Notes under the pieces: model-generated
Seen by the model: the letters and a program-made list of their open reading frames with translations, nothing else
The model's database searches: none
Told to the model about the DNA's origin: nothing
Assembly: GCA_035771165.1 (NCBI GenBank)
Contig: JAWNZC010000023.1
Location: 3,458,001-3,522,000, forward strand
DNA from: Paragorgia papillata
Taxonomy: Eukaryota; Cnidaria; Anthozoa; Scleralcyonacea; Coralliidae
Direction: 5' to 3'
DNA: 64,000 nt
In this document: positions 54,531-64,000 of the stretch, in pieces
Layout of the letters: each line of letters starts with the position of its first letter
How positions within the stretch are numbered: position 1 is the stretch's first letter
Program-made: the position numbers and the translations under genes

Positions 54531-55550
54531 GACGTCTATAGAGACCTTAAGATTGACGTTAATTTTATTTACCGCTAACCGCTGACTGCAGTTTGAGGTT
54601 AGCGGTTTGACGTAAAAATGAATTAGACCTTAAGATTGACGTTTATGTTATTCCCCGCCGACCGCGAAAAATTGTGGCTATACGTCAGAAACAAGATGGC
54701 GACAGCAAGGTTTGTATGTTAAATTTAATTAAATAAATCATATATAGAGACCGATACAAATAGTAAACATTTTTTTAACCTTATTTATTCGTTTAAAATG
54801 TAACACTTGACCATCCTTCCACGTTTTTATATTATAGTTTAAATCAGATGAAGCCAATTTTTAATGGATTACTCAAAGTATACGTATACAATTTTTTAAT
54901 ATTTTACTTCTGAGAAGATGACACTAAGTTCCTCTTCAGCCCTTCCAAACAAAGGCCATGATGGTTGATCTATTAACAAATACTTTTCGATCAAACCACT
55001 ATAACAATCAATAAACTGACGAAGCCAAGACCTCGGTCAGAATATTGTAGTGAAATTGACAAGACAAGCTTAAAACGTAAGAGACTGTCGACCGATTTCG
55101 ACACTTAAAAACTCGGAAGATGACATTTCCGAATGCTCAAAATAACAAACACAAATTTGAAAACCTATGCAAGTCAAAATCAGGCAGAAATACCATAACT
55201 GCAAATAAGATGAGATCTTTGTTTCCACTTCTGAAATTGGCCGCCATGTTTACTTTTACCAGTCAACCATGCTTCACATTAAAATCTCAAAACAGGTAGA
55301 TTTTATCATTTCAGCAAACAAAAAACCTACCCAAATCAAAGATAAGATAGTGTGTGTGATAGATATAGTTATGAAACGTGTAGTCATTGAACAGTTATTC
55401 GTTAATATCTTGAGGTAAATGACTTACGTGGAGAAGGGGGTCTTGCGGTTGAAAACGTCAAGAAATTACGGCAAACGCGACGTCAGGCTCTTGGTCACGT
55501 GGTTTCTAGCGGTTTGCGGTTAGGCGTTCGGGGGGGAAAAACGTCAATAG
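54531..55550. mobile_element. 1-kb inverted-repeat transposon, copy 1 of a tandem pair
   Basis: It begins at GAGACCTTAAGATTGACGTT and runs to the GCGGTTTGCGGTTAGGCGTT block just before the second copy. The two copies are about 1,010 bases apart and nearly identical over most of their length. Words CCGCTAACCGC and GCGGTTAGCGG recur in both orientations near the ends. AAGATGGCGACAGCAAGGTT near 54692 resembles a start codon with a splice donor; copy 2 has lost the ATG. Confidence 0.65.
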
Positions 55551-56565
55551 AGACCTTAAGATTGACGTTTGTTTTATTTACCGCTAACTGCTGACTGCAG
55601 TTTGAGGTTAGCGGTTTGACGTTTGACGTAAAAAATGAATTAGACGTTAAGATTGACGTTCTTCCCCGCCGACCGCGAAAAATTATGGCTATACGTCAAA
55701 AACAAGAAGGCGATAGCAAGGTTTGTATGTTAAATATCATATATAGAGACCGATACAAATAGTAAACATTTTTTTTACCTTATTTATTCGTTTAAAATGT
55801 AACACTTGACCATCCTTCCACGTTTTTATATTATAGTTTAAATCAGATGAAGCCAATTTTTAATGGATTACTCAAAGTATACGTATACAATTTTTTAATA
55901 TTTTACTTCTGAGAAGATGACACTAAGTAACTCTTCAGCCCTTCCAAACAAAGGCCATGATGGTTGATCTATTAACAAATACTTTTCGATCAAACCACTA
56001 TAACAATCAGTAAACTGACGAAGCCAAGACCTCGGTCAGAATATTGTAGTGAAATTGACAAGACAAGCTTAAAACGTAAGAGACTGTCGACCGATTTCGA
56101 CACTTAAAAACGCGGAAGATGACATTTCCCGAATGCTCAAAATAACAAACACAAATTTGAAAACCTATGCAAGTCAAAACCAGGCAGAAATACCATAACT
56201 GCAAATAAGATGAGATCTTTGTTTCCACTTCTGAAATTGGCCGCCATGTTTACTTTTACCAGTCAACCATGCTTCACATTAAAATACTCAAAACAGGTAG
56301 ATTTTATCATTTCAGCAAACAAAAAACCTACCAAATCAAAGATAAGATAGTGTGTGTCATAGATATAGTTATGAAACGTGTAGTCATTCAACAGTTATTC
56401 GTTAATATCTTGAGGTAAATGACTTACGTGGAGAAGGGGGTCTTGCGGTTGAAAATGTCAAGAAATTATGGCAAACGCGACGTCAGGCTCTTGGTCACGT
56501 GGTTTCTAGCGGTTTGCGGTTAGGCGTTCGCGAAATAAACGTCAATCTTAAGGTCGATCTCTAAT
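55551..56565. mobile_element. 1-kb inverted-repeat transposon, copy 2
   Basis: The same unit, ending AACGTCAATCTTAAGGTC plus GATCTCTA, which is the inverse of the left end. The junction between copies (about 55534-55560) carries one shared terminus. The pair may be a tandem transposon rather than two independent insertions. Confidence 0.65.
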
Positions 56566-56709
56566 GGCGGGAAATGACGTACTCTGCACTTATTAAAAGG
56601 GTATAAGTCGAAATTACCAGTGCATCTAATTCTTGGTACAAGCGAGTATGCGAAGATCAAGAGAAAGTGTGCGCCACGTCTAGGGAGTCTAGGACTGACC
56701 AGTTTCGGA

Positions 56710-56775
56710 TCGACCATTCTATTGGTTAGAGCACTGCACTAGTATATCGCAGGCTCGAGTCCAGCCTGAAAGGCT
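56710..56775 (+). mobile_element. tRNA-derived SINE-like fragment
   Basis: ATTGGTTAGAGCACTGCACT resembles a tRNA D-arm with A box, and GGCTCGAGTCC about 30 bases later resembles a B box. The acceptor stem and anticodon arm do not fold properly, so this is a SINE head or a tRNA relic and not a functional tRNA. Confidence 0.5.
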
Positions 56776-56939
56776 TGATGATGCATTTTCGCATGCTACA
56801 TGGTCCCTGCAGTTTGATCTTAAAATCTATATAGTTTAACATTCGAAATTTTCTTTCACCAAAAATGCCTTGAACACGAGGTTAAAGGGGTTATGTCACG
56901 TTATTCAAATCAAAATCAAATCAAATAATTTCTATTTAA

Positions 56940-57427
56940 GCAGGGTAATCGCGTCGACAACTGCTATTACTCCTGTTCTTATTAACTTGCATTGGCTACC
57001 TGTTCAGTATCGTATCCAATTCAAAATTATATTACTGGTTTATAAAGCTCTTCATGACCTTTCACCACCATATTTGAAGGAACTTGCATCTTACTGTTCT
57101 CACAACGCAGGCTTCGATCGACGACTCAAGAACTTCTTCGAATTCCAAAATTAAGACTAAAAACATATGGAGATAGATCCTTCTGTGTTGCAGGACCAAA
57201 GCTATGGAATGAGTTACCAATTGATCTTAGGAAAAGTACTTCGTTAATTGTTTTTAAGAAATCTCTTAAAACATATCTTTTTAACTTATTTCTTAATAGT
57301 TTTTAATGTAATTTTTTTAGTTTAATAGTTTTTAATATAATATCTTGATTGTAGTACTGTAAAGCGCCTAGGACATTAGTGGTTTGTGCGCTATAGAAAA
57401 TGCTTATTATTATTATTATTATTATTA

Positions 57428-57506
<79 letters not shown>

Positions 57507-57507
57507 T
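56940..57507 (+). mobile_element. 3' end of an L2/CR1-like LINE
   Basis: The frame reads ITPVLINLHWLPVQYRIQFK, a conserved segment after the RT domain in L2/CR1-like LINEs, followed by LVYKALHDLSPPYL. After a frameshift come GPKLWNELP-like codons, then a short 3' UTR with AAGCGCCTAGGACATTAGTG and an ATT microsatellite tail (57405-57507). Confidence 0.75.
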
Positions 57508-57701
57508 TACAGCAAAGTGAACATTTTAATGATGTAAAATTTATAAATCTCTCCATGAGCTGCCTAGGTGCTTTTGCGAATGAGTGTTCTACTTTTTTAG
57601 ATATGGTAGATAAGGTTGGTCTTGATAACAAGCACCAAATGTACTGCCCTATAGCTATCAGAACTACGTATTACATTTTCTGCTGCCGAAATAAGGAATG
57701 A
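57508..57701 (+). other. unrecognised 65-codon open frame
   Basis: Just after the ATT run and a TTTTACAG acceptor-like sequence, a frame reads FNDVKFINLSMSCLGAFANE and ends RTTYYIFCCRNKE. The composition is protein-like and reminiscent of C-terminal segments of transposon-encoded proteins, but I cannot name the family. It may be a remnant of the repeat into which the LINE inserted. Confidence 0.3.
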
Positions 57702-58589
57702 GGAAATCCCGAATTATTAGCTTTTTGAAATATTTGTATATAAATTTGCATGTTTTATTATATAGTCATTAGTTGTTATTATATATTATTAGTTGTGATT
57801 CAAGTAGACAATTGTAAATTACCTTAATAAGCGAGATTTATAATTGTATATATGTAGAAAAGAAAAACATTTAATAAAGTTTCCATTATTATCACGGCGT
57901 GAGCCCTGATATAAATATTTTTAACCTCGATTGTTTTACGTTGATATTCTGAGCTGCAAACTTCAAAATCAAAGCTGTAGATCAAGTGGACTTTGAAATA
58001 CGAGTCACCTAACAACTATGGTGGTTCTCTGAGTATAAACTTGATTGCTGCCATGCAGGCCAACAAAATTAAAATTCCTTTTCAATCTCGCCACTTTAAT
58101 TTTGACAACCCGTACTTCAGTGCAGCTTTCTATATAGTATCTCTTTTATGTAATTATGTTTTAATATAATATAACACTGTTATTTTATAATATATGATTT
58201 TTTTGTGTAAGGTGACATAGCCCCTTTAAACCACGCGGGTATGATTAAACAAGCTGCCAATTTACGGTTTCTTCGTTCGAATGTCGGAATGTGTTCGAGT
58301 TTTTATACGCCGGCTCTTCTGTGTGCTAGTTCGGCTAATCTCGAAAAGTAGGCTGTGTAACGTCAAAGGAGATTTAAAGTGGACATTATCAGTTATGCCG
58401 TACGTATGTGAGTACACTGTATAATGATAACGATAGCCAGACGTCCCGTCACGCCACTTTTAAAGTTAAACACGAGTTAAACTTCCTATATCTTTTACCA
58501 ACAGACGACATTACAGTGCTCGTGTACAAGGTAAAGAATAAGCTATCCACGCCACACGTAACGGAATTGCTTGGAAACAAAGACCAGCG
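57702..58589. other. no recognised gene
   Basis: A 61-codon frame at 58408-58593 (with LLPTDDITVLVYKV) matches nothing known to me. The rest is AT-rich. Confidence 0.35.
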
Positions 58590-58593
58590 TTAA

Positions 58594-58882
58594 AGGGTAT
58601 TGGCAATAAAAATTAAGTTTGTTTAATTTGAAAGAACTCGTAAAATTGTAATAGAAGATCTTTTACAACTTTTTCGTATCTTTCTTCGTTTTCAAGATAT
58701 TTCAATTTGTTTAATATGTAAATGAGATGGGCTCTGACGTCATGAGCAGGGTACAGTATTTTTACACAAAGCAACATCAGTGACGAAATGTTCAGTGTCA
58801 CAAGGCGTTTTTATGTGCACAGTTTCAAGTGATTTCGTTGAACTAATTTAGAGATATAACTGATTTTTCTATGTTTTGCTAT
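58594..58882. mobile_element. truncated family B element
   Basis: TTAA at 58590-58593 precedes AGGGTATTGGCAATAAAAAT; the left arm and middle match family B, and the right arm is missing. Confidence 0.7.
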
Positions 58883-59120
58883 TTAATAAGTACTTTCATT
58901 ATTCGGGAATAGTTTTTCTTTATTTAAATTTCAAATGTATTTTGGTCTTTACAGATTTTTTAACAGATTTCGTTGACGCGTCTATCTTTGGCGAGGATAG
59001 ACAAGGATGTTTACTCGTTTGTTAGTGATGCGAATATTCTTTCTCTTCATCGTAAGTTATGGCATAACCAAGAAAAGATTGGCTTATATATATGGCTGCT
59101 AGAGGGTACGTATGACTAGT
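58883..59120. other. no recognised gene
   Basis: Nothing recognised. Confidence 0.4.
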
Positions 59121-59121
59121 C

Positions 59122-59355
<234 letters not shown>

Positions 59356-59919
59356 AAAAACGTTCTACGAATTGATCTTAATAAATCCAAACTCGGAATC
59401 AATTCAATTCTCAACCAAAATTTAATGGGTCGGCCCTTGATCTGCGGCCAACCTTTCCACAAAGTTTAAAATTTAGTTCAATAGTTTTTGAGATATGCTG
59501 CATGGTGACACAAAACAAAGTAACAGAGCCTGAAAAGCCACCTGAAAAGAGCCTGATAAGCCACCCATAACATTGTAATGCGCATTTGATCATATCCACA
59601 TGTTAATTTGCGCAATAGAAATATTAAATCATTATCATTATCATTAAAATATAACTACCTGGCGGAAGTAAACTGATATAATTGTCCCACAACAATGCGC
59701 ATGAAAAGGTTAAACCATAGTTGATAAACGGAGATGGTTGGGAAACTTCATAAAATCCATTGTTCTAGGTTTTTGTGTATCTTGTGCACGGTTACGGTTG
59801 AAAATTCTATTGTTTTACTATTGTTTTACCTTTCTTTGCGAACTAAGATAGCAGTGTAGAAGGGATTGGACATTATGTGTTTGTTTTGGCTGCTGGTTGG
59901 AGGTATTCCAGTACTTATT
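59356..59919. other. no recognised gene
   Basis: Nothing recognised. Confidence 0.4.
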
Positions 59920-60765
59920 CAGGCTTTCTGGCAGGTGTTGGTAAAAACGTAGAACAAAAGTAGGACTAAAATTTTCGAAAAAGTAGGAAGAAAGTAGGAA
60001 AACGTACAAAAAAGTAGGACAAAAGTAGGAATTTTTTGTGACTAATTTCGAATGACAATACCACAAAAATACAATTTAACCCAATTTTTACTAAAATGAA
60101 ATATACAAAAGTGGCCTCCTCTTCCCCTACAGCCAACCGAGTTTTACTTCTGAGTTTTACTTCCTTTTGGCAGTATCAAGTCAAAACATAATGATTCCGA
60201 AGGGTATTGGTAACAAAAATTAAGTTTGTCTAATTTGAAAGAACTCATAAAATTGTAATAGAACATCCTTTACAACTTTTTCGTATCTCTCTTCGTTTTC
60301 AATATATTTCAATTTGTTTGATATGTAAATGAGATGGTCTCTGACGTCAGGTGTGGGGTAAAATATTTTCACATGTAGCAAAACCAGTTATATCTCTAAG
60401 TTTGTTCATCGAAATCATTTGAAACTGTGCACATAAAAACTCCTTGCGACGTTGAACATTTCATGTTAGATATGTAAGTGATTTTGCTCTGTATGAAAAT
60501 ATTTTACCCCACTCCTGACGTCAGAGACCATCTCATTTACATATCAAACAAATTGAAATATCTTGAAAACGCAGAAAGATACGAAAAAGTTGTAAAGGAT
60601 CTTCTATTACAATTTTATGAGTTCTTTCAAATTAGACAAACTTAATTTTTGTTGCCAATCCCCTTTAAGTGAAAAAGTAGGAAAACCGAGCAATTTTGCA
60701 TAAAAAGTAGGAGAGTGCAGAAAAAGTAGGAAAATGTAGGAAAAGTAGGATCGCCAGAAAGCCTG
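59920..60765. mobile_element. GTAGGA-rich element with CAGGCTTTCTGGC ends, split by family B
   Basis: CAGGCTTTCTGGC and GCCAGAAAGCCTG are inverted ends. The internal sequence is made of AAAAGTAGGA repeats on both sides of the family B insertion at 60201-60664. No target duplication was seen. Confidence 0.6.
60201..60664. mobile_element. family B element, 464 bp
   Basis: AGGGTATTGGTAACAAAAAT and GCCAATCCCCT form the ends. TTAA is present on the right (60665-60668) but the left flank reads CCGA, so one flank has changed. Confidence 0.75.
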
Positions 60766-61100
60766 CTAATTACAAATAATGACATATTTTGAGCCGTGTT
60801 TCCAATAGAAGACGATTGTGTTCAGTCGTTTGGCCATATCAAATGAGCTTTAAAAAATATCAAATGAGCTTTAAAAAATATTGTGCAAGGTCAAACCCTG
60901 TTCAACCCCCAAGTGGGTTCTTTGTTCAATATATTTGAAGTTTGCCGGGTTTCCTAACCATCTCCCTCTATCACTACTATGGTTAAACAGAATGCAATAT
61001 ATTGTCCTGTCATGTGCTTATAAAAATAAATTTTGTTACCCTGTGTATAGCATGAATGTACAGCCTGTAATTAGGTCGGTGAGAATTGCCTAGATTGTTT
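60766..61100. other. no recognised gene
   Basis: A local duplication of ATATCAAATGAGCTTTAAAA at 60837 and 60857; nothing else. Confidence 0.45.
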
Positions 61101-61288
61101 GTCGAACCCTAGCTGAGCTTCTCAATCAGATCTGAGAAATAGATTCTGACTGGTCTAACATGCATGCGATTCGATCATAGTGGTTTATTTGATTGGATTA
61201 TTTGACCTTACGATTATTTGACCTTTACCCCAGAGAACCAGTCATAATTGGTGGTTCTCAGATCTGAAAAGCTATATAGGGGTTCGAC
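61101..61288. repeat. 188-bp MITE
   Basis: GTCGAACCCTAGCTGAGCTT and AAGCTATATAGGGGTTCGAC, followed inward by CAGATCTGAGAA and TTCTCAGATCTG, form inverted ends. Confidence 0.6.
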
Positions 61289-61800
61289 AAGCTTATGCGC
61301 GAGTTTTCACAGACTGAATTAGAGAATGTATATTCAGGCTCTACACATGCTAAAATATAGTAGAATCTGTGAAGATTAGTTTTACTTGTAATTCTAGCTA
61401 TCCTGATTAAAAAGAGTGTTTGTATTATCGACAACGCCCAGTGTTTATATAACAAGGATATAAGAGTTTGAGATAATCCCAAAGTACTTATGTTAACACC
61501 TAAAACTTCGAATTCTCCCGAACTCTTTCCCGCGTTTGCATCAGGCTATACAAACATGGGTGGGTATTTTCTAGTTCTTGTAACCAGATCAAGCCGGCAA
61601 ATATTTTTCCATAGAAGGACAAATGTCAGGCCAAGTTGGTCGGACGTGTATCAATTCTGGTTGGACAGACTAAAAATTTCCATATTTTTATAAATCAAGA
61701 AAATTCATCATAACTAAATTCTATTTAATTCATATTTATATATTCGTCGATTGGACGAAGGTGAAATTATCCACAACGAATTAATTCAAACAAATTTAAT
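61289..61800. other. no recognised gene
   Basis: Nothing recognised. Confidence 0.4.
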
Positions 61801-61842
61801 GACACGTTTGGTTTACCGCGGTAAAAGCTGCCCAAATACTTA

Positions 61843-62267
61843 ATGCAGATAATTAACTTGAACGAAAACGACAGCCATCAATTACGTAGCAACAATAGAA
61901 ATATTCACCTACCTAAGCCAAAGACAAATTTTCTAAAGAATAGCTTTTCCTATCGAGGAGCTATGAGTTGGAATAACCTACCTAATCATATTATTGACCA
62001 AGCATTAATAGAAGATGTCTCTGTCAATTCCTTTAAGAATGTCATAAAGCGTACGTATGTCCTAACCATTAATATTGGTCCTGACCCATTTATAGTGTAA
62101 TTAACTGCATCCATGTAAATAGTTTACTTAAATATCCTGTTTTTCTCGCTTTTTAAATTTTCTTTTTTCCCAATAATTATGTAAATATTTTAATGAACTC
62201 ACGGCCCTTTGAAAAACAGATGTACTTCTGAAAGGCTACCGTGATTAAATAAGATTAAATAAGATTA

Positions 62268-62341
<74 letters not shown>
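61843..62341 (+). mobile_element. 3' end of a CR1/L2-like LINE
   Basis: The frame at 61843-62100 contains NSFSYRGAMSWNNLPNHI, the typical end of a LINE ORF2 protein (S-x-R-x3-WN-x-LP). Its 3' UTR ends GGCTACCGTGATTAAATAAG, repeated, and passes into an AAT microsatellite (62264-62341), the usual LINE tail. Confidence 0.75.
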
Positions 62342-62342
<1 letters not shown>

Positions 62343-62371
62343 TAAGCAGTCTGAGGGGGAAAGAAAAGGAC

Positions 62372-63015
62372 TTAAGGTGACTCCCCACTGTTTCACCTAA
62401 GAAAGTGCTCATAAATATTTTGAAAAAGAATGAAACTAACGTCATACATAGAATAACGTTCAGGGCATAAAATACTGTGAACAGATGCGTTTCAGCCGTT
62501 GCTATGACAACAGTGACGTTTCAAAATGGCCGTAAATTTACATTTAATCCAATTTATTTCAAAAACGAGTTCGGTGACCCCCAAATTTTTTTGCATTAAA
62601 ACATTTCTTTAAATTTAAGTAATCAACAGGCAGATTTTAAAAAAAATTCTGTAAATCTAATTCTTTATCGAAGAAGATGGTTTTCTACTTTAAAAAAAAA
62701 TGGATTTAAATATATATATTTTTTAAAATCTTACTATTGATTACTTAAACTTAAAGAAATGCAAAATTGGGGGTCACCAAACTCGTTTCTGAAATAAATT
62801 GGATTAAATGTAAATTTACGGCCATGTTGAAACGTCACTGTTGTCATAACAATGGCTGAAGCACTATCTGTTAACAGTATTTGATACCCTGAACGTTATT
62901 CTATCCATACCGTCAGTTGCATTCTTTTTCAAAATATTCATGAATCATGAGCACTTTCTGAGGTTGAAACATGAATTTTTTCCACTTTTGAAGAAACAGT
63001 AGCGAGCCACCCTAA
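62372..63015. mobile_element. long-inverted-repeat element, TTAAGGTGACTCC family
   Basis: TTAAGGTGACTCCCCACTGT at the left and the block ending GAGCCACCCTAA at the right are inverted; arms of about 280 bases include CGAGTTCGGTGACCCCCAAA and its partner. There is no coding capacity. A diverged relative lies at 29292-29935. Confidence 0.7.
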
Positions 63016-64000
63016 TAGAGAGGATGACTTGGGCTTATATTCAAATCCAATCAGTGAAAGCTGACAATATAGTATTGAAAGCTGACAGTATAGTGAGAAA
63101 TATTTTTTTTCTAAAATACTGGCTTTAAGGTGGCTTGGTAGAAAAAAGCTATATAATCAGATTTTCCCCTTTAAAGCGTTTTGCAGTGTAGTTTTGTGAT
63201 TCGTTCTAGTTCGTTGCACACCCCTAGCGTCACTTTTGAATGTTGAAAAGTATTAGACAGTTCACAGTTTTCATGCCAGGGCAGAAAAATTTGTTCTAGT
63301 TAATTCAGAAATTTTAATTTGCATTAAAGTCAAGAAAAATTGTTGATATCCTTAATAGACTGATCGATAAGAAAGTCTTAAAATTATTGTCACACATGAA
63401 GTTAGAACTGAATAAGAGACGTCCAAATAAATTAAGAATAAAGTGCGCTACCATTGATCTAACACGTCACAAACCGTCTTGGGGTATTTTTGTGTTTTTT
63501 TTAACACTTTGAAGTCTGACGACGAGTCTTTAAGGTTTATTCTGGCTAACGCCAGACGATTCTATTCAGCACATGAAGAGGTCCAGGCCTCAAAGTGTTA
63601 ATTAAGGGGGAGGCTAATTAGAGGAGGGTTAAGAGAGCCGTTTTACTGTAGTAAATATAAACAAAGATTTTGTCACAAGAATAATAAGATGACAATACAA
63701 GCAGTATTGCATGCACTAAGCACCTAGTCAATCCTGCATTGTCCAAAATAAAAACCGGATGTTCAGGGGCTTGTATGTGTCTGATGAAGACGTATATAAA
63801 ACGTTTCTACCAAGACGACATCGTAATGAGAAAATAAAAATTAAATTTGCTACAAATTATTCGGTGGATGTCAATGTGCCGGCCACCTGGCTTAAAAACT
63901 TGTCCAACCTTACACACATGTAATTCTAACTTTGGAAAAAAACTTGTTTATTTAAAAACTTTGGAAAATTGTTAGAAAAAACTTGTTTATCGTACACACG
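63016..64000. other. no recognised gene
   Basis: TTTAAGGTGGCTTGGTAG at 63125 and CTGGCTAACGCCAGACGATT at 63543 mark fragments of dispersed repeats. No gene was recognised up to the window end. Confidence 0.4.

Noticed and set aside
63780..63815. Hammerhead-like CTGATGAAGACG
   Set aside because: The second half lacks GAAAC in a pairing position and there is no stem II.

Overview
The window looks like accessory, repeat-rich DNA from an invertebrate animal, most likely a cnidarian such as a coral or sea anemone. The reasons are an AT-rich composition, spliced genes with long introns, dense short inverted-repeat transposons, BEL/Pao and CR1/L2-like retroelement remnants, a 5S rRNA-derived SINE and hammerhead-ribozyme repeats. 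The assignment to Cnidaria is an inference from the overall repeat style; no single gene proves it.

Only one host gene can be assembled with confidence. It lies on the plus strand from about 12476 (TATA box) to about 31945 (poly(A) signals) and has three coding exons: 12555-12668 (signal peptide), 27462-28358 (six short cysteine repeats plus the start of a ten-cysteine domain) and 31625-31795 (the rest of that domain). Both introns are phase 0. The predicted secreted protein has 393 residues and resembles the Dickkopf family. Intron 1 is 14.8 kb and full of transposon debris.

Layout. 1-1656: decayed BEL/Pao integrase and 3' LTR. 2.6-3.8 kb: LINE tail and a 515-bp element with a foldback end. 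6.1-6.8 kb: hammerhead-bearing repeats. 7.4-14.4 kb: short elements with hammerhead-like cores, a 20-bp minisatellite, and a possible receptor fragment at 9.5-10 kb. 12.5-31.9 kb: the Dickkopf-like gene, with hAT, mariner, TTAA-type and foldback elements and a 5S-derived SINE in its introns. 32-37 kb: pentanucleotide repeat, a 23-bp minisatellite and a LINE inserted in it. 37.9-44 kb: TTAA-flanked elements and a telomere-like repeat bounded by inverted repeats. 44.36-46.19 kb: an exact 277-bp tandem array, each unit carrying a type I hammerhead ribozyme on the minus strand. 46-50 kb: nested DNA transposons inside a 2-kb Mutator-like element with a 9-bp target duplication. 50-63 kb: more TTAA elements, a duplicated 1-kb transposon, three LINE tails, microsatellites and long inverted repeats.

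The most interesting system is the hammerhead family. There are six full 277-bp units and one partial unit in one strand orientation at 44.4 kb, a 279-bp related pair in the other orientation at 6.3 kb, one diverged single copy at 6.1 kb, and several older elements with paired, partly broken hammerhead cores. This is what is expected of retrozyme- or Penelope-type repeats that make self-cleaved, possibly circular RNAs.
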